Below, one piece after another: positions 48,880-57,772 of a stretch of DNA of 64,000 nt (position 1 is the stretch's first letter; the number at the start of each line of letters is the position of its first letter). Position numbers and translations under genes: made by a program. Location: the NCBI GenBank assembly GCA_942491345.1, contig CALOAN010000053.1, positions 124,001 through 188,000 of the forward strand, in the 5' to 3' direction. The notes below the pieces were generated by a model, which ran no database searches, was not told the DNA's origin, and was given only the letters and a program-made list of their open reading frames with translations. This stretch comes from JAHEEL01 sp942491345. Its GTDB lineage: Bacteria > Actinomycetota > Acidimicrobiia > Spongiisociales > UBA5794.

Positions 48880-49808
48880 CACGGTTCCACAGCTCCGATG
48901 AGTTCGCGTACCGATCCCACATGGTGTTTGGCCATGTAACGCTCCAGTTCCTTGATGATACGTTGCCCGACCCGGGGCTCGGCAAAGTGTGCGGTTCCGA
49001 TCGCCACGGCGCTGGCTCCAGCCAGGAGATACTCCACAACATCCTCTCCGGTGCGTACTCCCCCGCAGCCGACAATCGGAAGATCGGGCAACGACTGCGA
49101 GACCTCCCACACGCAGCGCAGAGCGATGGGCTTCACGGGTATCCCGGAATAGCCCCCGACCATCCCGCTCAGCTTGGGCCGACGGGTGTCTACGTCGATG
49201 CCCGCTCCCCACACGGTGTTGGTCAGAACCACCCAGTCGGCGCCCGCTTCGCTCACTGCTTCGGCGACACCGGCGATGCCGACAGCATTCGGTGAGAGTT
49301 TCGCGCCGATCGGCAGGCTCGTTGCGTCCCGCACGGCTCGTATGACACCCGCCGAGGCACCAGGATCGAGTGCGAACAGATGACCGTCCTCGAGATTCGG
49401 ACATGACAGGTTGACCTCGACCGCTGCCACCCCCGCCGCCTCGAGGCCGGAGGCAACCTCAGCGAATCCGGCAGCGTCGTGTCCGACCGCTGATCCCCAT
49501 ACCGGAACGGGGACCTCCCCGATCCGGGGACCGACCTCTCGTATCCAGCCTTCGATTCCCGGGTTCTGAATTCCAATCCCGTTCAGCATGCCCGCGCCGA
49601 CCGATGTGAGCCGGGGTGGGGCACGGCCCGGCCATGGCTCCGGCGATACGGACTTCGCCACTGCCGCCCCGTAGGGCCTGAAGTCGCCTCCTCCGGCAAA
49701 GTCGACGACCGAGCCGACCGTACCGGACGCTGCAACGATCGGACTCCGCAGCACGATCGGCCCCAGCCTGGTTTCAAGGCTCGCCTTCTCCGAACTCACA
49801 ACATGCAC
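48876..49808 (-). CDS. pyrD: Dihydroorotate dehydrogenase (class 1B-like)
   Basis: This flavoenzyme of 310 residues oxidises dihydroorotate. It has SPIVAASGTVGSVVDF, MLNGIGIQNPGIEGW and a catalytic Cys in EVNLSCPNLEDG. It later has KPIALRCVWEVSQ and IVGCGGVRTGEDVVEYLLAGA. A class 1B catalytic subunit normally pairs with PyrK, but no pyrK gene is in the operon here. A GTG at 49808 is the likely start, though one at 49799 is possible. Confidence 0.93.
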   Translation of the reverse strand: MHVVSSEKASLETRLGPIVLRSPIVAASGTVGSVVDFAGGGDFRPYGAAVAKSVSPEPWPGRAPPRLTSVGAGMLNGIGIQNPGIEGWIREVGPRIGEVPVPVWGSAVGHDAAGFAEVASGLEAAGVAAVEVNLSCPNLEDGHLFALDPGASAGVIRAVRDATSLPIGAKLSPNAVGIAGVAEAVSEAGADWVVLTNTVWGAGIDVDTRRPKLSGMVGGYSGIPVKPIALRCVWEVSQSLPDLPIVGCGGVRTGEDVVEYLLAGASAVAIGTAHFAEPRVGQRIIKELERYMAKHHVGSVRELIGAVEPW

Positions 49809-49827
49809 TCCGGCGGCGACGTGCGCC

Positions 49828-51108
49828 TCATGATCTCCGGCTTGCGACGACCCCGTCGATGGCCGTCACTGCGCCGCGATAGACCGTCACGGTCGGCTTG
49901 CCGCGCAGCGGAAGCCCGAGGTACGGGCTGTTCTTCGCCTTTGACAGAGTCGCTGTCGGCGTCCACTCCCGGTTCGGATCGAACACCGTGAGATTGGCAG
50001 GCCCGCCAATCTCCGGCAGGAGCCCGTGGCCCTTGACCTGCCCGATCCGAGCGGGCGCGACCGAGAGGCGATCGTAGAAGGCCGCTTGGTCGAGGTCGAC
50101 GAACGTGTTGACCACGGCCGCTGCCCATTCGAGGCCGATGACCCCATTCGGAGCGTGCTCCCAGGGGACTTCCTCTTCATGGTCGGCATGCGGGGCATGG
50201 TCGGTTGCGACCGCATCGATCGTTCCGTCCACAAGGCCCCGGCGGAGCACATCGCGGTCGTCCGTGGACCGGAGCGGAGGCATCATCTTGTACACCGGGT
50301 TGGTGCCTTCGGCGGCGTGATGATCGAACGCCAGGTGGTGCGGGCTGACTTCGGCCGTCACCGGCAGTCCCCTCGCCTTCGCTGCCGCGATCATCGCAAC
50401 GCCGTTCGCTGTGGAAAGGTGCTGCACGTGGTACCGAGCGCCGGTCAACTCGACGAGCTCGAGATCGCGCGCAATGATCACGTCGTCGGCTGCCGAGGGA
50501 ATCCCGTACATCCCGAGGAGCGATGACACCGCACCCTCGTGCATGTAGCCACCCCGCGACAGCCCGACGTCAACGGCATGCTGAGAGATGACGCCCCCTC
50601 GGGCGGCGAGGTAGTCCATGGCGCGTCGCAGCAGTCCGGCGTCGGCAACCACATCGCCGTCGTCCGAGAACACCCGGACACCGGCGGCCCAGAGCTCATC
50701 GAGGTGCGCAAGCTCCAGGCCCGCACGGCCCTTGCTGACGGCCCCGGCCGGCATCACGTCGACCAAACCCACCTCGGCGCCGCGATCCGCGACAAATCGA
50801 GCGAGATGGCCCGCGTCGACCGCGGGGTCGGTGTTCGACATCACCACGACGGCGGTATACCCACCGGCCGCCGCCGCCCGCGATCCGGACGTTATGTCCT
50901 CCTTCCATTCCTGGCCCGGTTCCCGGAAGTGTGCGTGGAGATCCACGAGGCCCGGACCGACCCACGATCCGGTGCAATCGATCGTCTCGTTGCCTTCGAG
51001 GCCAACCCCGATCTCAGCGATGCGGCCGTCAGAGACACCAATGTCGATCTCTTTGACGCCGTCCGCCGTCAGAACGGTGCCTCCGGCAAGAATCAAGTCA
51101 CTCTGCAT
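49828..51108 (-). CDS. pyrC: Dihydroorotase
   Basis: This amidohydrolase of 426 residues closes carbamoyl-aspartate to dihydroorotate. It has the zinc motif GPGLVDLHAHFREPGQEW and later ATDHAPHADHEEE. The ATG at 51108 has GGAGGTGA directly upstream, and an extended frame to 51156 is not needed. It overlaps the pyrB 3' end by 11 bases. Confidence 0.96.
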   Translation of the reverse strand: MQSDLILAGGTVLTADGVKEIDIGVSDGRIAEIGVGLEGNETIDCTGSWVGPGLVDLHAHFREPGQEWKEDITSGSRAAAAGGYTAVVVMSNTDPAVDAGHLARFVADRGAEVGLVDVMPAGAVSKGRAGLELAHLDELWAAGVRVFSDDGDVVADAGLLRRAMDYLAARGGVISQHAVDVGLSRGGYMHEGAVSSLLGMYGIPSAADDVIIARDLELVELTGARYHVQHLSTANGVAMIAAAKARGLPVTAEVSPHHLAFDHHAAEGTNPVYKMMPPLRSTDDRDVLRRGLVDGTIDAVATDHAPHADHEEEVPWEHAPNGVIGLEWAAAVVNTFVDLDQAAFYDRLSVAPARIGQVKGHGLLPEIGGPANLTVFDPNREWTPTATLSKAKNSPYLGLPLRGKPTVTVYRGAVTAIDGVVASRRS

Positions 51109-52015
51109 GCTCACCTCCGAGCAGTCGAAAGAGAACCGCCATTCGAACGGCGACACCGTTGAAGACCTGGTCGAGGATCAAGGCCCTGGGGTCGTCGGCG
51201 ACGGCCCCCTCGATCTCGACCCCGCGGTTCATCGGGCCCGGGTGGAGCACGATCGCATCAGGCTTCAGGCGGGTGAATCGCTCTTTCGTGAGGCCATATC
51301 GCGCGGTGTATTCGGACAGCGAGGGAAACACGGAAGCCCCACCCCGCTCAGCCTGGACCCGCAGCACGTACACCACGTCGAGATCCGAAAGGACGTCATC
51401 GAGGTCCTCGCTCGCCGTTGCATCGAACACCTCGGGGACAACCGGGAGCAGTGTCCGCGGAGCAACCATGGTCACATCGGCACCGAGAGTCGAGAACGCC
51501 TGAATATCCGATCGGGCGACCCTGGAATGGCGAATATCGCCCACAATCCCGATCTTCAGGCCGTCGAGTGCGCCGAAATGCTGCCGGATCGTGAGCGCGT
51601 CGAGGAGCGCCTGCGTTGGGTGTTGGTGGGCCCCGTCGCCTCCGTTGAGAACCGGTTGCTCGATCCACTCGGCGATCCGCCACGGTGCCCCCGTGGCGGT
51701 GTGGCGCACCACCATGGCATCGGTTCCCATCGCTTTGATCGTTAGGACCGTGTCCTTGAGGCTCTCTCCCTTCGAGAGCGATGAGGTACCCGGCGAGAAC
51801 GACATCGTGTCGGCACTGAGTGCCTTCGCCGCCTTCTCGAACGACATCTTCGTTCGAGTCGAAGCTTCGAAGAACATGGTGGCAACCGTCTTGCCACGAA
51901 GCGCGGGGACTTTCGGGATGGGTCGATGGAGAACCTCGACGAACTCGTCGGCGTCGTCGAGCAAGCCACCGAGGTCGTCTCGCGTCAGACCCTCAATCGT
52001 CAGAAAGTGCTTCAT
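51098..52015 (-). CDS. pyrB: Aspartate carbamoyltransferase catalytic subunit
   Basis: This 305-residue enzyme joins carbamoyl phosphate and aspartate. The carbamoyl phosphate motif FFEASTRTKMSFEKAA lies near residue 48, with HPTQALLDAL in the middle and HPGPMNRGVEIEG near the end for aspartate binding. It overlaps the pyrR stop by four bases. No pyrI regulatory subunit is present. Confidence 0.97.
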   Translation of the reverse strand: MKHFLTIEGLTRDDLGGLLDDADEFVEVLHRPIPKVPALRGKTVATMFFEASTRTKMSFEKAAKALSADTMSFSPGTSSLSKGESLKDTVLTIKAMGTDAMVVRHTATGAPWRIAEWIEQPVLNGGDGAHQHPTQALLDALTIRQHFGALDGLKIGIVGDIRHSRVARSDIQAFSTLGADVTMVAPRTLLPVVPEVFDATASEDLDDVLSDLDVVYVLRVQAERGGASVFPSLSEYTARYGLTKERFTRLKPDAIVLHPGPMNRGVEIEGAVADDPRALILDQVFNGVAVRMAVLFRLLGGEHAE

Positions 52016-52545
52016 GCCGGATTCCTCGTCTCGATGATCACGCCGTCCTCCCCGTCTCGTTCGACGAGGCTCACGGTGACGCGCTCGTCGCGCGATGTCG
52101 GGACGTTCTTCCCGACGTAGTCCGGCCGGATCGGGAGTTCTCGATGTCCACGGTCAACCAGTGCAGCGAGCTGGACGCGGTTCGGACGCCCCAAATCGGC
52201 GAGGGCGTCGAGCGCCGCCCGAATCGTTCGTCCTGTGTACAACACGTCGTCCACCAGAACGACCGTCCTGCCGTCGAGTGGCACCGGCACGTCGGTGGCC
52301 CCCAGGGGACGCTTTGGCCGTCGATCCAGATCGTCTCGGTACATGCCGATGTCGAGGCTGCCCCACGCAATCGGCTCACCTTCGATCTCCTCGAGAGCCG
52401 CTGCGAGGCGTTGCGCCAGAGGGACACCCCGAGTCTGGATACCGAGGAGAACAACATCGTCCAACCCTCGATTGCGCTCCAGAACCTCGTGAGCGATGCG
52501 CCGAATGGCCCGATCGACGTCACCCGCGTCCATCACACGCGCCAT
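52012..52545 (-). CDS. pyrR: Pyrimidine operon regulator PyrR
   Basis: PyrR is an RNA-binding protein with a PRTase fold that controls the pyr operon in response to UMP and may also have uracil phosphoribosyltransferase activity. The PRPP motif VVLVDDVLYTGRTIRAALDAL is near residues 97-117. The ATG at 52545 is chosen because GGAGG stands eight bases upstream. The gene is first in pyrR-pyrB-pyrC-pyrD-pyrF, and its own leader carries the expected binding site. Confidence 0.96.
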   Translation of the reverse strand: MARVMDAGDVDRAIRRIAHEVLERNRGLDDVVLLGIQTRGVPLAQRLAAALEEIEGEPIAWGSLDIGMYRDDLDRRPKRPLGATDVPVPLDGRTVVLVDDVLYTGRTIRAALDALADLGRPNRVQLAALVDRGHRELPIRPDYVGKNVPTSRDERVTVSLVERDGEDGVIIETRNPA

Positions 52546-52713
52546 GGGATCCACCTCCGGACATGAAAAAAGCGGTCGGCGGTTCCGGTGGATCCGCCGC
52601 CGCTGTGGGCGTCGTACATGCTGTCTCCTTCCTTCTCGGCCTCACAGGACCGGGTTAAAGGGCGGTATTGGTTTCTCGGGGCGACGGTAGCCGAACCGGC
52701 AACCAAGAGTCAA
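52533..52713 (-). promoter_or_regulatory. pyr operon promoter, PyrR-type leader and attenuator
   Basis: On the minus strand TTGACT (52708-52713) and TACCGT (52684-52689), 18 bases apart, form a promoter. Downstream is CCCGGTCCTGTGAGGCCGAG then AAGG (52631-52654), close to the conserved PyrR-binding loop. Then comes a terminator with a CGGCGG/CCGCCG stem followed by TTTTTT (52566-52602). A reading frame of 28 codons with a good ribosome site starts at 52619, runs through the terminator and ends 13 bases inside pyrR, so translational coupling may also contribute. Confidence 0.8.
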
Positions 52714-52834
52714 GATCCACGACCCAAGAGCCGAAGTAGCCGGATCCGGGTTGCGAACACGCGAAGAACGACACTTGGTAGGGTGGCCCCGGGAGACGAG
52801 CCTCGGAAGGCCAGTACGAGAAGGGATCAATCAC

Positions 52835-53290
52835 ATGACGACATCTGGTGAGGACGCGGTACGCGCCGTCTGGGATCTGTACAACACGATGACGACCGAC
52901 GCGGCCTCCCGCCATGCCAATGCTGTGTTCAACGGCAGCGACGCCGATGACGGCTGGGATGGTCTCGGGGAGCGGGTGTCGGCGGCGCAATCGCAGCTCA
53001 ATGTCCTCGCGCACGAGAAGAGCTCCCGGGGTGAACACCGGCACGCCCGAGCCGTGAGCCAGGCACTCGGCGAACTCCACAAAGCCCTTCTCGAGTGCTC
53101 CGATGCGCAAGTCAACTACCTCACGACCGAGGCCAGCGTGAAAGAGGTGATCGCAAGTGGAGGCTCCGGCGACATGGTGGGCCTCGACCTGGCGCGGAAT
53201 CGCCTCGACAAGGCAGAACAGCGGATGGCGTCGGATCAATCGAGCCTCCTGTATGACCTCGAGAATCTCGACGCGGATGTGAAGGGCTGA
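52835..53290 (+). CDS. Hypothetical helical protein
   Basis: This 151-residue protein is largely alpha-helical and acidic, with no signal peptide or membrane segment. The ATG at 52835 has AGAAGGGA upstream at 8 bases, and the longer frame from 52751 overlaps the promoter side of pyrR. A helical hairpin pattern spans about residues 60-150 (SQALGELHKALLECSDAQVN, then GLDLARNRLDKAEQRMAS). It is alone on the plus strand, divergent from pyrR and convergent with nusB. Family and function are not recognised. Confidence 0.6.
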   Translation: MTTSGEDAVRAVWDLYNTMTTDAASRHANAVFNGSDADDGWDGLGERVSAAQSQLNVLAHEKSSRGEHRHARAVSQALGELHKALLECSDAQVNYLTTEASVKEVIASGGSGDMVGLDLARNRLDKAEQRMASDQSSLLYDLENLDADVKG

Positions 53291-53362
53291 AGCTACCCGG
53301 GTCGGGTACAACAGCGGTCAGCCTCGGGAGCGGAGGAGGTGGCTACCGCCTCGGCCGTGCGT

Positions 53363-53725
53363 CTAGGTTGGGGGGTCGGCGGCGATGTTCGCAAGCACGG
53401 CGTTGACGAAGCTTCCCGACTTCGCGGTCGAATAGCGCTTCGCGAGCTCGACCGCTTCCGACACCACAACACCCACCGGCGTGTCCGTGTAGCGCAGTTC
53501 GTAGACGCCCATGCGGAGAATCGTCCGATCGACGGCCGGCATGCGAGTGAGGCGCCAGCCTGTCGAATGGCTATCGATGATCGTGTCGATCTCGTTGAGA
53601 TGATCAAGAACCCCGACGGCGAGCCGCCCGGCTCGACCCGTCGGCTCGAGAGAACCCGTGTCGGCCCCTGCATCAGCCGCATACAGAAGCCCGAGGGCCC
53701 GCTCGCGCGCGTCCTGCTTGGTCAC
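53363..53725 (-). CDS. nusB: Transcription antitermination protein NusB
   Basis: This 120-residue protein matches NusB: ARERALGLLYAADAG at the N-terminus and DRTILRMGVYELRY, VVVSEAVELAKRYST and KSGSFVNAVLANI in the C-terminal half. NusB binds boxA RNA with S10 in rRNA antitermination. A GTG at 53725 overlaps the efp stop (GTGA), so it is coupled to efp. Confidence 0.95.
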   Translation of the reverse strand: MTKQDARERALGLLYAADAGADTGSLEPTGRAGRLAVGVLDHLNEIDTIIDSHSTGWRLTRMPAVDRTILRMGVYELRYTDTPVGVVVSEAVELAKRYSTAKSGSFVNAVLANIAADPPT

Positions 53726-54282
53726 GTCACCCGGGTGATGTAGTCCCCGGTCCGGGTGTCGACCTTCAACACGTCTCCAACGTCGACGAAGAGCGGAGCC
53801 TGCACAACCAACCCGGTTGCCAGGGTTACTGGCTTAGTCGCTCCGGAGACCCGATCTCCCTTGACCCCCGGCTCGGCGTGAGACACCTCGAGTTCAACGG
53901 CTGCCGGCAACTCGATCCCGATCGGCTTTCCCTCATACATGGAGAGGCGGACGATCGCTCCATCGGCGATATAGGAACCGGCATCACCCACGGATTCCTC
54001 CGAGAGGCTGATCTGTTCGAACGTCTCGCCGTCCATGAAGTTGAATCCCATGTCGTCGCGGAACAGATACTGGAAGTCCCGCCGATCAATCGTCGCCTTG
54101 GGGACGTTCTCACCTGCGCGAAACGTCCGATCGAGCACGGCGCCGGTGATGAGGTTCTTGAGCTTCATTCTTACGAATGCCTTGCCCTTGCCGGGCTTCA
54201 CGTGCTGGTATTCGACGACCTGGAACAGCCCCTCCGGAAGGTTCAGGGACATGCCCGGTTTCACGTCGTTCGTCGAGATCAT
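53722..54282 (-). CDS. efp: Translation elongation factor P
   Basis: This 186-residue factor relieves ribosome stalling at polyproline. Three beta-barrel domains are seen, with YQHVKPGKGKAFVRMKLKNL near residue 25 containing the loop Lys that contacts the tRNA. The ATG at 54282 has GAGGAGT upstream. It lies 19 bases after aroB and overlaps nusB. Confidence 0.97.
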   Translation of the reverse strand: MISTNDVKPGMSLNLPEGLFQVVEYQHVKPGKGKAFVRMKLKNLITGAVLDRTFRAGENVPKATIDRRDFQYLFRDDMGFNFMDGETFEQISLSEESVGDAGSYIADGAIVRLSMYEGKPIGIELPAAVELEVSHAEPGVKGDRVSGATKPVTLATGLVVQAPLFVDVGDVLKVDTRTGDYITRVT

Positions 54283-54301
54283 CGGTCGGGACTCCTCGTA
54301 G

Positions 54302-55351
54302 TCAGTCGATACCAATCGCGTGCAGCGACATCCGTACGGTAGCGTCGTCCGGATGTACGATCCGTGGGACGCCGAAGTCCTCGAGCACGACGAAACGGAT
54401 CCCGCCGGCGTCGCGTTTCTTGTCGAGCGCCATGAGACGAGCAACCTCCGCCGGGTTGACATACGGCGATCGCGTCGGGAGGCCGAGCGCCGCGATCAGC
54501 TCCTCCTGCTCGAGGCGCCGTTCGAATCCGACGGTCTTCTCGCCGACGAACCCCGCTGCCACCATCCCGATCGCTACCGCTTCTCCGTGGCTGGTGCCCC
54601 CGGCGACTTCAACGGCATGGCCGATCGTGTGTCCGTAGTTCAGGTGAGCGCGGATGCCTCCCTCCCTGAAGTCCTGAGAGACAATCCGGGCCTTCACACG
54701 GATCGCACGCTCGACGACTTCCTCGAGTGGCGCGTCGATCCCGTGCAGCCGGTAGAGGTCGATGAGTTCGGGATCTCCCACGAACCCGGCTTTGAGCGCC
54801 TCTGCGGTTCCCTGGATCAGGAGATCATCCGGGATCGACCGGATCGCCGCAACATCGACCAACACCCGTGACGGGTGCTGGAAGACACCGAGCAGGTTCT
54901 TCCCGCCGGCGTTCACTCCCGTCTTGCCACCGATTGAGGCGTCAACAGCGCCCAGCAGCGTCGTGGGGACAAAAACACACTCGACGCCCCGCAGGTATGT
55001 GGCGGCGATGAACCCTGCCACGTCGGTGGCCGCGCCGCCTCCGATGCCGATGATCGTGTCGCTTCGGCTCAATCCCAACCGGTTCAGTTCCAGGGCGACT
55101 GCCTCAACCGTCGCGAGCGTCTTTGCCTGCTCTCCGTCCGGAAGCGGCACCACGGCGACCGCTGCGCCCGTTGTAGCGAGGGAGCTCGCCAATTCTTCGA
55201 CAAAGGGACCGATGGTTGGTTGGGCGATGATCGCGATCCTCTGCCGCGACTCACGCTCAGGAAGGTGCCGTGCTGCGTCCGTGAGGAGTCCATCGCCGAT
55301 GATGATCTCGGAGACTGCTTCGTCCCCCTCGGTGATCATGATTCGTTGCAT
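54302..55351 (-). CDS. aroB: 3-dehydroquinate synthase
   Basis: This 349-residue enzyme makes the carbocyclic ring of the shikimate pathway. NAD binding is marked by GIGGGAATDVAGFIAATYLRG, and TTLLGAVDASIGGKTGVN follows, together with LNYGHTIGHAVE for the zinc site. It overlaps aroK by 16 bases and precedes efp. The genes aroC-aroK-aroB run in shikimate order within one operon. Confidence 0.97.
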   Translation of the reverse strand: MQRIMITEGDEAVSEIIIGDGLLTDAARHLPERESRQRIAIIAQPTIGPFVEELASSLATTGAAVAVVPLPDGEQAKTLATVEAVALELNRLGLSRSDTIIGIGGGAATDVAGFIAATYLRGVECVFVPTTLLGAVDASIGGKTGVNAGGKNLLGVFQHPSRVLVDVAAIRSIPDDLLIQGTAEALKAGFVGDPELIDLYRLHGIDAPLEEVVERAIRVKARIVSQDFREGGIRAHLNYGHTIGHAVEVAGGTSHGEAVAIGMVAAGFVGEKTVGFERRLEQEELIAALGLPTRSPYVNPAEVARLMALDKKRDAGGIRFVVLEDFGVPRIVHPDDATVRMSLHAIGID

Positions 55352-55839
55352 GCCGCCTCCACTGCTGCGACGACCGCGTCGACCGAATCGGTTGCGTCAA
55401 CGATGACATCGGCAGACGATCGGTAGTGGTCCCTTCGTTCGGACGCGATCGTATCGAGCCGTTCATCCTTTTCCGCTGCCAAGAGCGGTCGGTCGCCGCC
55501 ATGGCCGAGCCTGCGCTTTAGCGTTTCCACATCGACTGCGAGCAGAACGATTCGTCCGGACCTCCGCATGGTCGCGACGTTCCCGGAGTCGAGGATGATC
55601 CCGCCGCCGGTCGCGACGATGCCCGGTGGGCGGGACGCAACATCTTGAACGATCCGTTTCTCCCGAACCCTGAACCCAGATTCGCCTTCCTCGGCGAAGA
55701 TCTCAGAGATCGAAACGTCACCTGCCTCCTCAACGAGCTCGTCGGTGTCGTAGAACGGTCGCCTGAGGCGATCCGCGACGAGCCGCCCGATGGTGGACTT
55801 CCCGCTCCCCATCATCCCGATCAGCCAGATGTGACCCAT
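55336..55839 (-). CDS. aroK: Shikimate kinase
   Basis: This 167-residue P-loop kinase has IWLIGMMGSGKSTIGRLVA for ATP, FYDTDELVEE for shikimate and ATGGGIILD. Its start overlaps the aroC stop (TGATG), and its end overlaps aroB. Confidence 0.97.
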   Translation of the reverse strand: MGHIWLIGMMGSGKSTIGRLVADRLRRPFYDTDELVEEAGDVSISEIFAEEGESGFRVREKRIVQDVASRPPGIVATGGGIILDSGNVATMRRSGRIVLLAVDVETLKRRLGHGGDRPLLAAEKDERLDTIASERRDHYRSSADVIVDATDSVDAVVAAVEAACNES

Positions 55840-56987
55840 CAGAAGTTGGACAGCCGGCGCCGATGAGCTGCATCGGCCTCAACGAACGCGGCGACGCAGT
55901 CTCCCCCGTAGACACGCTGCATCTCGCGCGCAAGGGCAAGAGCGACCATTTGCTCGGCCACGACGCCGGCGGCCGGAACCGCGCAGACGTCGCTGCGTTC
56001 CCGGAACGCGACAGAGACTTCACCGGTGACGACGTCGACCGTCGCGAGCGGCCGCATCAATGTCGAGATCGGCTTCATCGCCGCCCGGACGCGGATCATG
56101 CTCCCGTTGCTGATACCACCTTCGATCCCACCGGCCCGGTTGGTTTCGCGCTCGAACGCAGCGCCGCCGGGATAGATCTCATCGTGCGCCTCGGATCCGG
56201 GGCGCGCCGCCGATTCGAACCCGTCCCCGACTTCGACGCCCTTGATTCCCTGGATGGACATGAGCCCTGCCGCAAGCGCGGTGTCGAGTCGGCGGTCCCA
56301 GTGCACGTGGCTGCCGATACCGGCCGGCACGTCGTAGGCGATCACCTCGACGACGCCGCCAAGTGTGTCCCGCGCCTTCTTCGCAGCGTCAATCGCCTCA
56401 ACCATCGTGTTCTCGCTCAATGGATCACCGCACCGCACCGGCGAGGCATCGATGGACGCGAGATCACCCGGCCCCGGGGGTCCGGCGCTTGAGCGCACGT
56501 CTCCGATCTGCACGACATGGCTCACAATCGTGATGCCGACCTCGGCCAGGAGGAGCTTCGAAATGTATCCGGCAACGGTTCTCGCCGCTGTTTCGCGTGC
56601 CGATGCGCGCTCCAAGATGTCACGGGCGTCGTGGGTCTGGTACTTCAGCATCCCGGGGAGGTCGGCATGGCCGGGACGCGGTGACGTCATGGCCCGCCGG
56701 GATGTGCCTTCCTCCGGCGACATCTCTTCGGACCAGCGTTCCCATTCGGTGTTGCGAATGATCACCGAAATCGGGCCGCCGAGTGTTCGGCCGAACCGAA
56801 CACCTCCGAGAATCTCGATCTCGTCCTTTTCCAGCCGCATTCGAGGGCCGCGACCATGCCCGAGCCTTCGACGGGCGAGCTCCTCAGCGAGCCCTTCAGC
56901 GTCAAGCGGCAGGCCGGCCGGTGCTCCTTCAACGATGGTCGTGAGGGCGGGTCCGTGCGACTCGCCTGCGGTGAGGAAGCGGATCAT
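55839..56987 (-). CDS. aroC: Chorismate synthase
   Basis: This 382-residue enzyme performs the final step to chorismate with reduced FMN. Motifs are MIRFLTAGESHGPALTTIVE at the start, RRRLGHGRGPRMRLEKDEIE, and GIEGGISNGSMIRVRAAMKP near the end. The ATG at 56987 is the standard start. A longer frame upstream is not supported. It begins the aroC-aroK-aroB-efp-nusB run. Confidence 0.97.
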   Translation of the reverse strand: MIRFLTAGESHGPALTTIVEGAPAGLPLDAEGLAEELARRRLGHGRGPRMRLEKDEIEILGGVRFGRTLGGPISVIIRNTEWERWSEEMSPEEGTSRRAMTSPRPGHADLPGMLKYQTHDARDILERASARETAARTVAGYISKLLLAEVGITIVSHVVQIGDVRSSAGPPGPGDLASIDASPVRCGDPLSENTMVEAIDAAKKARDTLGGVVEVIAYDVPAGIGSHVHWDRRLDTALAAGLMSIQGIKGVEVGDGFESAARPGSEAHDEIYPGGAAFERETNRAGGIEGGISNGSMIRVRAAMKPISTLMRPLATVDVVTGEVSVAFRERSDVCAVPAAGVVAEQMVALALAREMQRVYGGDCVAAFVEADAAHRRRLSNF

Positions 56988-57018
56988 TGAACCATCGTTG
57001 CAGGAGGCGTTCGTTATG

Positions 57019-57672
57019 TCACGCTGTGCTGCCCAAATACCAGGACGCAATGGTGCCCGCCCATACGATCGCGAAGTAGGCGCCCACAACCAGATACGGC
57101 CCGAACGGGATCGAGTCCTTCCGACTTCTGATGCGGAATACCACGAGGATGGCGGACACCAAGCCGCCGAGGAGGAAAGCAGCGAACATCGCGACGATCA
57201 GCGTCTCCCACGACTGGTAGGCGGTGAAGAGGCCGAGCAGGAACGCGAGCTTCACGTCGCCGAACCCGAAGCCGCCACGCGCGATGAGCGCGAGCACGAG
57301 CAACAGCACGAAGTAGACAGCGCCACCGGCAAGTGGACGCACAATCGGTCCGTTCTCGATGATGGCGCCGCCCAACAAGAGCACGAGCCCGACAAGCGTT
57401 CCAGGGCCCAGGATCCGATTTGGGATGAGCTTGGTGTCGAGATCGGTGAGCGTGAGCGTGACCGTGACCGCAACGAACCACAAGTACCCAGGAAGGACCC
57501 AGTCAACGCCTACAACAAGCGGTGTGAGGGCGAAAAGCACGGCCGTGGCGGCGGCGACCACAGGGGTCCGCCCGGGTTCGGCGCGAATCGACTGAAGTGA
57601 CCGGTTGGTGGCGATGCCTTCGGCAACTACGCCGACGAGGAGGCCAACAAGTGCGAGTGCGAGCGAGACCAT
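57019..57672 (-). CDS. A24 prepilin peptidase
   Basis: This membrane protein of 217 residues has about seven hydrophobic segments and the two catalytic Asp motifs of type IV prepilin peptidases, TDLDTKLIPN and GFGDVKLA. It lacks the N-terminal methyltransferase domain of full-length PilD, as do many short actinobacterial versions. It would process prepilin-like signal peptides, but no pilin gene is in the window. It lies 31 bases upstream of aroC on the same strand and could be cotranscribed with it. Confidence 0.88.
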   Translation of the reverse strand: MVSLALALVGLLVGVVAEGIATNRSLQSIRAEPGRTPVVAAATAVLFALTPLVVGVDWVLPGYLWFVAVTVTLTLTDLDTKLIPNRILGPGTLVGLVLLLGGAIIENGPIVRPLAGGAVYFVLLLVLALIARGGFGFGDVKLAFLLGLFTAYQSWETLIVAMFAAFLLGGLVSAILVVFRIRSRKDSIPFGPYLVVGAYFAIVWAGTIASWYLGSTA

Positions 57673-57703
57673 TGGCCGGAGAGCCTATCGCCTTCCTGAC
57701 CTG

Positions 57704-57723
57704 GGTCCGGGTATACCCGGACC
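57704..57723. promoter_or_regulatory. Perfect 20-bp palindrome between aroE and the prepilin peptidase gene
   Basis: GGTCCGGGTATACCCGGACC is a perfect palindrome in the 100-base gap after aroE and before the prepilin peptidase start. No T run follows in either direction. It is either a weak terminator for alaS-ruvX-mltG-aroE or a dimeric operator for the downstream genes. Confidence 0.5.
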
Positions 57724-57772
57724 TCGCGGTGCATCGTTGCCTGAATAGGATCGCGTCTCGCGCAACACGCCG

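Noticed and set aside
48880..49404. Upstream extension of pyrF
   Set aside because: The extension is a shadow of pyrD. The pyrF N-terminus and the GTGA overlap place the start at 48879.
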